The notes below the pieces were generated by a model, which was not told the origin of the DNA, ran no database searches, and saw only the letters and a program-made list of their open reading frames with translations. 64,000 nt of DNA from Epiperipatus broadwayi (lineage: Eukaryota; Onychophora; Udeonychophora; Euonychophora; Peripatidae): NCBI GenBank assembly GCA_028023455.1, contig JAQFVV010000446.1, forward strand, positions 1-64,000, given 5' to 3'. The position numbers and the translations under genes are program-made. Shown here one piece after another: positions 1 through 10,650 of the stretch (the stretch's first letter is position 1; every line of letters starts with the position of its first letter).

Positions 1-640
1 AGTTTCAATGTGACAATTCCTGTTACATATTAGATGGTATATATCCTATGTGTATATTTTATGTATTTTTGTAAATAATATTTAAAAACAATAATTTAGG
101 TTTGTTTTGTGCTCATTTAAAGTAACATTTGGAAGTCATGTAATGGTGGTATTTTACATATTTGGGGTGTGTGTGAAAAAATATACTTTTTAAGATAGCA
201 AATCAATTTGTTTTTTTATGTAAAATGTTTTTAATATTGATTTTACTATTTCCTTTTATATATTGTTATAAATTTTAAAGTTTTTAGTGTGAAAGTTGGA
301 TATTATACTTTAAGTGTAAAAATTGTATATATTTGTGTATGGCAAATCAATTTTTTTTTTTTAAATGGCTTTTGATATTCATTTCTTGCTCAAAATCCAT
401 TTCTTACACAAAATCATACATATCTTTCTTATTTTTTTAATACTTTTATTTGAGTATTAGTCTTGCAACATGAAGAATATATTAGATCTGCTGTGCCTTT
501 TCAAATTTGTATCAACCTGCCAATAACTTTGTAAATTTTGTGAAAATATCATGTACAAGATTTGTATACACTGTAATGGTCAGATTCATGTGCTTCGTTA
601 ACATAGTGCAGAATCTGACCACCACACTGAAAAGCAGCAC
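1..640. repeat. Dispersed AT-rich repeat, family F
   Basis: The order of motifs matches the stretch at about 47540-48400. First comes a T-rich part with 'gcaaatca' followed by long T runs. Then comes a block reading 'caacctgccaataac' next to 'tagatctgctgtgcc'. The second block has another copy near 4391-4580. No coding potential. Boundaries are approximate. Confidence 0.5.
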
Positions 641-1344
641 CATAGGTAGAGAAGCTCCAAGCAGTACTGAGTTCGAACATGGTTTATTGGTTCCACAATA
701 CTCACTATGAAACAATGCATCTGATGCTACATTAGTAAACATTTCTTTAGGCATGGGGATCATGGAGATGTGAGAGACTCGTAGACTTTATTTTCGAGTT
801 AGCTATATATAATATTAATATTAGACATTTATATTTTAAATAATCGAGGAGATATTATACTGAAGGTGTGTCGAAAAAATAAATATATGATGGCAAACGT
901 ATGGTTTGAAATTATTTAATTATAACATTTAAGATTAAAATTATTTAAAAAAAACATAATTATATTATACATTCAGTAGCGGTATTACTCTGATACTGTT
1001 ACATTTTCAAAGACACACAATTATTTGGCTGATGTAATCTAGCTACCTGAATTCTTGAGTAAGTATTTCAAGATCATGCCTTTGGGGATTTAATATCTTT
1101 GCGATGCATGAGTCTAAATTAGGATTGATAATAGCAGCTGTGGTCATATATTTTATTTAATTAAATAAGATATTTATAAGTGATTAATTATGGGCAGACA
1201 ATTATTTGAGAATGAATGTATGTCATTAATGCAGAGATGAAGTCATACATGGGATAATAAAATTATTAATAAGAAACATGTGGTATGTTTAGAACTGCGA
1301 TGCGAGTGTGGCAGTACATTAAAACTACGGGCCAATGGATGAGT
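641..1344. other. Unassigned AT-rich DNA
   Basis: I see no open frame of note, no structured repeat and no RNA gene here. It lies downstream (in minus-strand sense) of the probable terminal exon, so it may hold that gene's 3' untranslated region. An AATAAA on the minus strand is not clearly placed. Confidence 0.4.
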
Positions 1345-1566
1345 TTAAAACAACAGGCTGGCATTTGCCATAGGCCCAAAAAGGTAAGATGTCACATAAG
1401 CATAATCAGGTGCAAAGAGTTCATGCCGCTTACTCCCTGACTGCGTGATGGGCATCAAGCCTATGGGAACATTCATTATGTCCACTTGTGTAGGATGACT
1501 GGGATTCAGTAAATCCTGTAGGATCCGGGATATCCAAGGCTCATAATGGGTTATCACATCTCTAAA
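1345..1566 (-). CDS. Probable terminal coding exon of an unrecognised gene
   Basis: Read on the minus strand, an open frame of 73 codons starts directly after a good 3' splice acceptor (…tatatatgtgttacag, AG at 1567-1568) and ends in TAA at 1345-1347. The encoded stretch is of mixed composition and looks like a folded protein: it begins FRDVITHYEPWISRILQDLL and ends SYLFGPMANASLLF. It is clearly richer in G+C than its flanks. It has no repeats and no transposon motifs. I do not recognise the protein. The phase at the acceptor is 0. Earlier exons would lie at higher coordinates, but I could not find one in 1.6-6 kb, so introns may be long. An alternative is an ORF that opens by chance at an ATG (1573-1575), but the acceptor and composition argue for an exon. 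Confidence 0.5.
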   Translation of the reverse strand, partial: FRDVITHYEPWISRILQDLLNPSHPTQVDIMNVPIGLMPITQSGSKRHELFAPDYAYVTSYLFGPMANASLLF

Positions 1567-2310
1567 CTGTAACACATATATAACTCACATTATATTTTGT
1601 TAAGATTTAATATAAATTTATGACTCGGTCCTACATTACCAACATTTAATAAATATTATTTGGCTCTCACTGAAATGCACTTAATGGATTTATTATTTAA
1701 AATTAAAAACAAGTATAAAAGCAATAGGTAATTTGGGTGGGTATTAAGAACTAATATGTCTGCCACTTGCTATGTAGTAGACCCCTGCATTTACAATAAA
1801 TGAAACACTGAATGCATGTTGATTTATATGAAAATAACAAAATAATTTATAGAAATACATATTAATTATATGATTTATAGGACATGCATCCACTGTTTCA
1901 GGCAATAATGTATTTGTATTTAGAGAATTATGGAGATTTCTGAGCCAACCAGCCAACATAAGTATATAAAAGAAATATATTAGTAGATTGCTGTACAAGA
2001 TGGCAACTGTTTTGATTAAGATTTATATTTAAAATTTGGTGAGGTCCAATCGGAAATCTTATAGGCATGCTATCATTAGATAATAAAAAATATATAAAAT
2101 TAGAAATATGTCCCCAAGAAATAGACAGAGTTAGGTAAGATAGATTATTAAAAGAAATTATACATAATAGATTTACAATTAAATTTACCAATGAACAATT
2201 TATATAGATTGTGTTATAGCTTATGGATAGAATTTATGCCTTGGGTACAGGTACATGTTTTATAAAAAGCTTTTCATGTTTCATGGTAAGTGGCAATTGT
2301 TCATGAGTTT
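1567..2310. other. Unassigned AT-rich DNA, possible intron
   Basis: If the exon at 1345-1566 is real, this is the 3' part of its upstream intron. Open frames here are short, rich in Asn/Ile/Tyr codons and look like AT-rich noise. Confidence 0.35.
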
Positions 2311-2410
2311 AACAGCAGCATTTCTTTCCAGCTCTCAGGTTATGGACTTATTTCAACAGCAGCAGTTCTTTCCCGCTCTCAGGTTATGGGTTTATTTCAA
2401 TAGCAGCAGC
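2311..2410 (+). repeat. Two-copy tandem repeat of about 44 bp
   Basis: The unit reads roughly 'aacagcagcatttctttcc' then 'gctctcaggttatgg' then 'tttatttcaa'. Copies start near 2311 and 2354 and are followed by a further 'agcagcagcag' run. The 64-codon frame spanning it (2255-2449) simply translates this repeat and is not listed as a gene. Confidence 0.7.
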
Positions 2411-2654
2411 AGCTTTCTGATTATTTGGCGGCAGATTCTCATGACTTAAATTTGTGAAGGGCACATGTGGAGGTTTGGGCCTCTGATCGACCATCTCCAG
2501 GGGGAGAATAGTCTGGTTGCTTTCTACTCGATCATCTTATTCTGGATGAAAAAGTTTAAGATCTATATTTCTCTCAACTAACAAGAGCACAGCACAAAGT
2601 CTAATAATAAAGTTTTTAAAATCCAAAATGTTCTCTTTTTCTTTATCTTATCTT
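2411..2654. other. Unassigned sequence before the 332-bp array
   Basis: This contains a somewhat G-rich stretch around 2455-2520 ('ctccagggggagaatag') of unknown nature. It then becomes AT-rich up to the tandem array. Confidence 0.35.
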
Positions 2655-3811
2655 TAATATTTAAACAGCATTAAACTGTTGCACATGCGCTTTGGATTTT
2701 AACTATAAAAATGAATGAATACTAACACTTCAAACACATGATAAAGTCTTTGGAAAAGATAGAATGACCATTTATCTTTTCGAACCCAAATGCTTTTGTA
2801 TGGGTGAATCTTAAGTGTTTGAAAGTGAAAGCGTGAAGATATTAAATAATTACTTTAAATTACTTTTACATGCTTGAATGAATGACGCTAGTGAAATTTA
2901 CTAGAATTTATGATATGTCATTCTTATTTGAAATTAAATGTATGTAAATAAGTCAATTATTTTATATAGTGCGATGTTTATAAACTGTAATATTTAAACA
3001 GCATTAAACTGTTGCACATGCGCTTTGGATTTTAACTATAAAATGAATGAATACTAACACTTTAAACACATGATAAAGTCTTTGGAAAAGATAGAATGGC
3101 TATCTATTTTTTTGAACCCAAACACTTTTGTATGGGTGAATTTTAAGTGTTTGAAAGTGAAAGCGTGAAGATATTAAATAATCACTTTAAATTACTTTTA
3201 CATGCTTGAATGAATGACGCTAGTGAAATTTACTAGAATTTATGATACACCATTCTTATTTGAAATTAAAAGTATGTAAATAGGTCAATTATTTTATATA
3301 GCGCGATGTTTATAAACTGTAATATTTAAACAGCATTAAACTGTTGCACATGCGCTTTGGATTTTAACTATAAAATGAATGAATACTAACACTTCAAACA
3401 CATGGTAAAGTCATTGGAAAAGATAGAATGGCCATCTATCTTTTCGAACCCAAACGCTTTTGTATGGGTGAATCTTAAGTGTTTGAAAGTGAAAGCATGA
3501 AGATATTAAATAATCACTTTAAATTACTTTTACATTCTTGAATGAATGATGCTAGTGAAATTTACTAGAATTTATGAAACGTCATTCTTATTTGAAATTA
3601 AATTTATGTGAATAAGTCAATTATTTTATATAGTGTGATGTTTATAAACTGTAATATTTAAACAGTATTAAACTGTTGCACATGCGCTTTGGATTTTAAC
3701 TATAAAATGAATGAATACTAACACTTTAAACACATGATAAAGTCTTTGGAAAAGATAGAATGGCCATCTATCTTTTTGATCCCAAATGCTTTTGTATGGG
3801 TGAATCTTATC
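2655..3811 (+). repeat. Tandem array, about 3.5 copies of a 332-bp unit
   Basis: Units start at 2655, 2988, 3320 and 3652 (spacing 333, 332 and 332); the last is cut off at about 3811. Each begins 'taatatttaaacagcatt', contains 'gcacatgcgctttgga' and 'gaacccaaa', and ends with 'gcgatgtttataaactg'. Copies differ at a few percent of positions. The sequence just before the array ('tatcttatctt') recurs just after it. A further diverged copy, interrupted by a LINE, lies at about 14566-14631 plus 17921 onward. No coding potential. It looks like a small satellite or an internally amplified MITE. Confidence 0.9.
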
Positions 3812-4390
3812 TTATCTTTGTAATCTTGTTCTAGTTTATTTTTACTTCCATTCATTTGCCCTGAGGAGAATCAATGCATTAACAAGAGTTTTTAGATTTT
3901 AATTAATTCAGAAAGCTACAGTTCTATTGTTTAGGTTTATTTTACCTTTTTACATTTTATTAATTGAAACTTTTAGGGAATTTTTCTAATTAATCTATCA
4001 TATCTCTCACTAACCATGACTTGCCAAACTTCAAGTAAAAAGAGATTTATAATTGATTTTTACTTTTCTTTGAATTAAACTCTATTTTCAAAATTATTTA
4101 AAATACGATTTTTAATTCAGCAATATATTACGAAAGTTTATACTTTGAAATAAATAGCTAAAGTTATATCAACAGTATATAACTAAGAGAGAAATGTAAA
4201 ATTATATCACGATTTGTTTATTATTATTTCAATTTGTTATCGAAGTATGTGTGCGCTTACAGTGAATTTTACAAATTTTTATATATTTTTAATATCGCTA
4301 CACACACAATTCGATACCAAAAAGTTTAAAATTAGGTAGAATAAAGGTGGCGGATGAGACATGATAGAAAAAGGTGAAACTTAAGATTCG
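3812..4390. other. Unassigned AT-rich DNA
   Basis: No feature recognised. Confidence 0.4.
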
Positions 4391-4580
4391 AATGTGAATC
4401 TTATTGTTTCAGCACATTAATTGTTTGCAAATTTTGCAAAAAATACCGCGTATAAATCTATGTACATGCTATTTTGGTCAGATCACAAGATTACAAAGGT
4501 ATCAGCAGATTGATACGAATATGAAAAGGCACAGCAGGTCTAATACATACTCTGTGTGACAGGACTAATATTAAAGTACC
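4391..4580 (-). repeat. Dispersed repeat, family F copy
   Basis: It shares 'aggcacagcaggtctaatacat', split by a few substitutions, and 'ggtcagatcacaagattacaaa' with 48290-48400. In inverse orientation it matches about 440-640. Confidence 0.55.
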
Positions 4581-6315
4581 CTATTTGCTTTGAATAGTTA
4601 TTTTATTTTTACCTCAACCATAATGCACATTTTCTTCAAAAATAATTTTTAATACATTATGTATAACTTTGAATATAATGCATATTTTTATATTGCATTT
4701 TTACTTTATTTTAACAATACACTATAAAACAAAAATAAAAAATAATTCCAAGTAACAAAGTGATCAAAAAAGAAGAAAAAATATCTCATAGTAAATAATT
4801 CATTGTGGCACTTTGTAAAAAAAAAAAACAATAAATACAATAAAAAGTTGTTAAAAAATTAATATTAAAAATGAGGTTTATTTATATATTTATATGAAGT
4901 ATACTTAAAATAGAAAACAATATGACATTGGTAAAATAACAAAATTATCATAATTCCTGATCCCAGATTGGCCCTCTACCAACTGTACCAAACCAAGCTG
5001 AATTATTGAGCAAATAGAACTTAAATGAGAATGAATAAAACAGAATTCAATATTATTACTAGAAAAGAGTTAGTCAGTAATAAAATAAACTATACTATAT
5101 TTACAAAAATCTAATGTTGCTTGTTATCATCATATTATAAATTGGTTCAGTTAAAAAAATTCTTCTTTTTATATGTGAAAACAAAGGGAGTAAATTAATC
5201 TTCCCCAGGTTATGATTTAAAAGCACTCTAAATGTTGAATATAGAATCAACTACAAAAATTCCAAAACAGTTTTTAATCTTTTTCAAGGTTGTCTTTTTT
5301 TTCTTTATTTAATTAATGTCTTAATAAATTATCTTATTTTTCAATAATATATTTTAAGAATTTTTTTATATAATTATCCTGTTTAAACACGTTGTGAAAA
5401 AAACAATAGTCTCTATCTGACATGGTGCTCTGGAATGCACGGCTAATACTATATTTTTTATTGACCACAATTAGTAATTGTTTCATAAATATTATGCTAA
5501 ATTTCTCTCTCTTATTAGTGATAAAATATACAATTTTTTTTTTGAAATTACAACCAATAAAATAACAATGTTAGTTAAATTTAATAACTTTGTTTATTGA
5601 GTGATTATTTCTCTAGTGAATTGAATGTGATGATAAAAAGTTCAAATATGCAGATAAAAACAGCCTTTAAATAACTCACTCTTCTTCTCATACAAAAATA
5701 GGAAAAAAGTCTTAACCAATGGCTTACCAATTATTTACTGAACATACATATCTTAAGTGATTTTTCAACCTTGTTTAACCCTTTATTTAATAGCTAAATA
5801 CCTTTTTACTGATCAATGTTAAGATAGTTGACTGAATTGGCTAGAGCCAGCTGTTTGGAAAAAAATTCTAAGTTTGATTAAAGCATTAAAAAATAAAATT
5901 TTATGAAGTCTACATTCATACCCAAGGTATAGGAAGAATAGGCAGACAAGCTTACTGTATATTTGAATCTTATTTGTCTGATTCAAGTTTTTTAATCCCC
6001 TTCTCACTGCAATTGTTGCAGTGTTTTTTTTTCATTTGCAATCTTTAACAAAATGGTATGATTTACTTGGCAGTAACAGCTGATCTTATATTATGACCTT
6101 TTATTTTATTGATAATCATTTTACTCACTTTGAAAGCACCAATATTCTGAAATCCTGTGTCTGATCTCATTGGCTAATTGAATTTAATAGTCACTTTGTA
6201 AATTAATTTTAGAGTAGTTTACATGTGCTGTCACAGCTGTTTTAACAGAGATGATTTCAAAGGATGCACATAAAGGTAATCTTTTAGGGTTTGAACAGAG
6301 ACTTACTTGTCATAT
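4581..6315. other. Unassigned AT-rich DNA with one MITE fragment
   Basis: At about 5180-5250 there is a partial copy of the MITE at 19283-19515: 'aaagggagtaaatta' followed by 'taaaagcactctaaat'. The rest shows no gene, RNA or structured repeat. The small frame at 5819-6007 is not convincing. Confidence 0.45.
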
Positions 6316-6319
6316 ATTG

Positions 6320-7687
6320 TGTAACGTTTTTCGTTTTGCTAGGCCTTTACACGCTAATACAAACTGTGCATGAGTTGATCAAGCTATGTCAAAAAAGAAG
6401 AAAGTTGTATTTCTATTCTAAAAACACAGCTATTTTTCCTGATCAACTTCAGCCTATTAATTGTTACGAATTGTGCTATTGACAAAATCAACTTTTAATT
6501 TTATTTACTATGGGCACCAGAATTCCTAAGAATCCACTGAAATATGTTGCCAGCATCTCTCGCAAGTTGTAAAACAAAAAAAAATAAAAAGATTGTTATT
6601 ATATTTTTTTTTTAAGGGGCGGTAATTCTACCGTAATGAGAATTAATGATTTTTACGATTATTAGTCCTGGGCGTATTGAAACATATTGGCAAAGGTAAC
6701 TTACGTTTAAATCTTATTACACTAAAAATAAATTTAATAATAAAAAATAATAACTATTATTAATAACGCACAAATGAGAATTGATATTAGAAATATTTTT
6801 AATTTTGACAAACTAAAATACTTCATGTTAAGTAGCTAATTAATACCTTGGAGAGAACACATTTAATTCAGGTGGGAAATATCCAGAAAATATAAATATC
6901 AATTAAAATAAACAAAAAGTTCTTGGTTAAATAAGAGTCTCTCATATAGAAAAATTAAAGTCACTATAGGGATTCTTTTATACGTATATTTTTACGAGTA
7001 GTTTTAAATAGTTAACTTTGTCACAATCAGGATAATTATTCTTACCGGTAAGTTTCATGAATTCAGTAGTAGATAACTATGCATAGTTTTTTGGTTATAA
7101 TGAGCTCGGCCTTTTGGTTATTGCTTGATCTTGTGGTCCATTTCCCCAGTCGGTCACAAAGGCTTTTCCTGGTGTACATCCTTAGGTCTGATGTCTTCAG
7201 GAGCTCCGGTTCACTGCGACATGCTGAATTCCTTCAGCGAAGAGCGATCTTGGATATATTAATGGTATCCAAGACCAACTAGAGAAACAAAATGAACAAG
7301 ACGTTCTTTCAACCGGATCCCTCCTTTTTATATCCAGTTTTCAGGACTTCTGCACATGCTAGTACCATGCCTTTTTAATCTTATCCAGTCTTTATAAATT
7401 TTATGTAATAAAGTCTTTATTTTCTTCAAGTTTTCGGCCATCTTTAATTAATTTGAGTATTTCTACTTTCAGCTTATCTTTTTTTACTTGCTTTTGGAAT
7501 TCTTTTGTTCTTTCCAATTACTGTTATAACTAATCACATAAAAAAAATAAGAATAATTCAACCCTCATTGTACGTTTTTTTTTTAAAAAAAAAAAATTAC
7601 TCAACAAAATTTTAAATCCACTTTTATCTTTTAGTTTTTTTTTACCCATTACCAATATATTTGTAACGTATATAAATAAACATTACA
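6320..7687 (-). repeat. 3' LTR of the retroelement (minus-strand sense)
   Basis: This is 1368 bp, TGTAACG…ATTACA. It has a minus-strand TATA-like box (TATAAAAAGG, plus coordinates about 7323-7332). A 67-codon frame on the plus strand (7079-7282) is shared with the other LTR. It is antisense to the element and has no recognisable domain, so I do not call it a gene. Confidence 0.88.
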
Positions 7688-8434
7688 ATACCACCAGTGC
7701 CAGGAGATGAGAATAAAATAGGGGTTTACACTAATTTTATTCTTAAGTTTTTAAATTCATATTCGTATTTTTTTTTTCTGTAGTAGCGTGCTGATATATT
7801 GTGTAGACTCATTCACAAGCGACGTTCGGCTTTAAAGCCCACTTTTAGGTCTAACACGGCGGGAATGGAAAATATTTCAACATTCATCTGTGTCCTATCC
7901 GCTTTAGTGTAATATTAACGATAAGAAGCCCAAGTTATAAGCACAAACGAGCATTGCTCATCGTTCTGAGTCTTACAGGCTCGTGGCAACTTGATCCAAC
8001 TTGATCCGCCTTCCCCTTTATTGGGATCTCTGCTAGAAATAGTCTGATGAGCATTTAAAGACGGTCTTATGTTCATATACTGCGGATAAGGACTCGGGGC
8101 TATGTTATTCCCCTCTTCAGTAACCGTCTACCCGGTCAAATACTTGTGACTTACGTCTACATCAGCCACGATCGTGTTTTTAGACATATATAAAAAAAAT
8201 ATACATATATATTTTTTTTTTCTGGAAGTCATATTAAAAAAATATCTTCTTTCATATTTTAATAATCATGGTTTAATTAGTTAGTTTTTTTTTTTATAAT
8301 TTTTTCTATTTTCAAAAAAATCATAATTTATTTTCCGGCTGTGAGTTTCTTTGAGTCATCATTGTAATGTTCTTTATCATTACAACTCATCTCAGGTTGT
8401 AGTTGTTAAATCGAAGCCCGAGTTGGATCGCCAT
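7688..8434 (-). other. Internal region of the LTR element
   Basis: 747 bp lacks gag, protease or reverse-transcriptase motifs in any frame. The part at 7780-8180 is markedly richer in G+C than the LTRs, which suggests a relic of a gag-leader or captured sequence. A short minus-strand frame beginning near 8183 is stopped after about 19 codons. Confidence 0.6.
8416..8433 (-). other. tRNA primer binding site
   Basis: On the minus strand the 18 nt directly inside the LTR (one-base spacer) read TGGCGATCCAACTCGGGC. They begin with the TGG that pairs with the universal tRNA CCA end. The donor tRNA is not one I can name with certainty. Confidence 0.65.
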
Positions 8435-9803
8435 TGTAACGTTTTTCGTTTTGCTAGGCCTTTACATGCTAATATAAACTGCGCGTGAGTTGATCAAGCT
8501 ATGTCAAAAAAGAAGAAAGTTGTATTTCTATTCTAAAAACACAGCTATTTTTCCTGATCACCTTCAGCCTATTAATTGTTACGAATTGTGCTATTGACAA
8601 AATCAACTTTTAATTTTATTTACTATGGGCACCAGAATTCCTAAGAATCCACTGAAATATGTCGCCAGCACCTCGCAAGTTGTAAAACAAAAAAAAATAA
8701 AAAGATTTTTATTATATTTTTTTTTAAGGGGCGGTAATTCTACAGTAATGAGAATTAATAATTTTTATGATTATTAGTCCTGGGCGTATTGAAACATATT
8801 GGCAAAGGTAACTTACGTTTAAATCTTATTACACTAAAAATAAATTTAATAATAAAAAATAATAACTATTATTAATAACGCACAAATGGGAATTGATATT
8901 AGAAATATTCTTAATTTTGACAAACTAAAATACTTCATGTTAAGTAGCTAATTAATACCTTGGAGAGAACACATTTAATTCAGGTGAGAAATATCCAGAA
9001 AATATAAATATCAATTAAAATAAACAAAAAGTTCTTGGTTAAATAAGAGTCTCTCATATAGAAAAATTAAAGTCACTATCAGGATTCTTTTATACGTATA
9101 TTTTTACGAGTTGTTTTAAATAGTTAACTTTGTCACAATCAGGATAATTATTCTTACCGGTAAGTTTCATGAATTCAGTAGTAGATAACTATGCATAGTT
9201 TTTTGGTTATAATGAGCTCGGCCTTTTGGTTATTGCTTGATCTTGTGGTCCATTTCCCCAGTCAGTCACAAAGGCTTTTCCTGGTGTACATCCTTAGGTC
9301 CGATGTCTTCAGGAGCTCCGGTTCACTGCGACATGCCGAATTCCTTCAGCGAAGAGCGATCTTGGATATATTAATGTTATCCAAGACCAACTAGAGAAAC
9401 AAAACAAACAAGATGTTCCTTCAACCGGATCCCTCCTTTTTATATCCAGTTTTCAGGACTTCTGCGCATGCTAGTACCATGCCTTTTTAATCTTATCCAG
9501 TCTTTATAAATTTTATGTAATAAAGTCTTTATTTTCTTCAAGTTTTCGGCCATCTTTAATTAATTTGAGTATTTCTACTTTCAGCTTATCTTTTTTTACT
9601 TGCTTTTGGAATTCTTTTGTTCTCTCCAATTACTGTTATAACTAATCACATAAAAAAAATAAGAAGAATAATTCAACCCTCATTGTATGTTTTTTTTTTT
9701 TTTTTTTTAAAATTACTCAACAAAATTTTAAATCCACTTTTATCTTTTAGTTTTTTTTTACCCAATGCCAATATATTTGTAACGTATATAAATAAATGTT
9801 ACA
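8435..9803 (-). repeat. 5' LTR of the retroelement (minus-strand sense)
   Basis: This is 1369 bp, TGTAACG…GTTACA, nearly identical to 6320-7687. As the 5' LTR it would carry the active promoter; see the TATA box entry at 9437-9444. Confidence 0.88.
9437..9444 (-). promoter_or_regulatory. LTR TATA box
   Basis: The minus strand reads GGATATAAAAAGGAGGG here. The same box lies in the other LTR (about 7325-7332), and comparable boxes lie at equivalent places in the other LTRs of the window (near 50470 and 30128). This agrees with all of them having minus-strand sense. Confidence 0.6.
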
Positions 9804-9807
9804 ATTG

Positions 9808-10650
9808 TGAATGTGGAGTTAAACTATACTTTTTGATGGTTGGAGCTGAAATGATGATAGAATCTTTCTATTTCTCTGGAATATGGTAATTTTTCAGGTT
9901 CAAATGAAATTCAATCATCTTTCATCCTACATAGGACAATGGCATGATTATTTCAATGATATCATTTATCATAAAAAATATCTATATTATTTTGGAGTAA
10001 ATGAGCCAATCTCAAGTGTCAACTTCATTAATCAACACTTGTGATAAATATATGTTTACTATTTTTATTTACTTGATCTCTTTCTTAGACAGTGTGACTG
10101 CACCAAATTACTGTATTACTTTAAATATAAGGTTCACTTTTTTCCAAATTTTGGACCCGTAAAAGAGGTGTGCATCTTACATTTGAAATGAAAATTTTTA
10201 ACATCTTATTTCTGCAATTTTTGCTTTATGTTATACATGTGCATAGTATTATGGTCAATAACCTGTGTAGAGTAGCATGTTAAACCTTTTTAAATCAAAA
10301 GAAAAAAGATTTAACATTAAATGTCAATATTTTTGAAATTAATTTTGTAAATGGCTTTAACTCTCTTTCAAACGATTACTTTTAATATTATTTTTCTGAT
10401 TTTACCTTTTTTTTATCAAGAAAGCTGTACTCAATGACCTATATAATTTTTTTACAAGTAATAAATTGTTGTTTATCATTTCCTCTTGTTTGCTTTGCAG
10501 CTTCCATTATTTTTATAATCTACGAATGTTATCTTGTTTTAAAAACTTAATTTGTTTTCCTAAAAGCAGTTCTTAATTATATTAAACTTGGTCAACTTTT
10601 AATTTGTTTTTGAATCTCTCTTTTCATTTACTGATTAAATATATATATAT
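9808..10650. other. Unassigned AT-rich DNA
   Basis: No gene or repeat recognised. It ends in an (AT)n run that was the target of the next insertion. Confidence 0.4.

Larger units (their letters stand above)
6320..9803 (-). mobile_element. Complete non-autonomous LTR retroelement (Gypsy-type features)
   Basis: Two near-identical direct repeats of 1368-1369 bp, each starting TGTAACG and ending TTACA on the plus strand, flank 747 bp of non-coding DNA. The whole unit is bracketed by the 4-bp direct repeat 'attg' (6316-6319 and 9804-9807), as expected for integrase-mediated insertion. The primer binding site beside the right LTR and the TATA boxes both point to the minus strand as sense. No gag or pol reading frame is visible, so mobilisation would depend on a related autonomous element. 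I found no clear polypurine tract before the left LTR. The LTRs differ at only a few percent of positions by eye, suggesting a fairly recent insertion. Confidence 0.88.

Noticed and set aside
2255-2449. 64-codon frame as a gene
   Set aside because: It translates a 44-bp tandem duplication and has no other support.
2655-3811. CRISPR-like array
   Set aside because: The repeat is continuous with 332-bp units and no unique spacers; the genome is eukaryotic.
7079-9394. Two nearly identical 67-codon frames (7079-7282 and 9191-9394) as a duplicated gene
   Set aside because: They lie at the same place in the two LTRs and are antisense to the element; similarity follows from the LTRs being copies.
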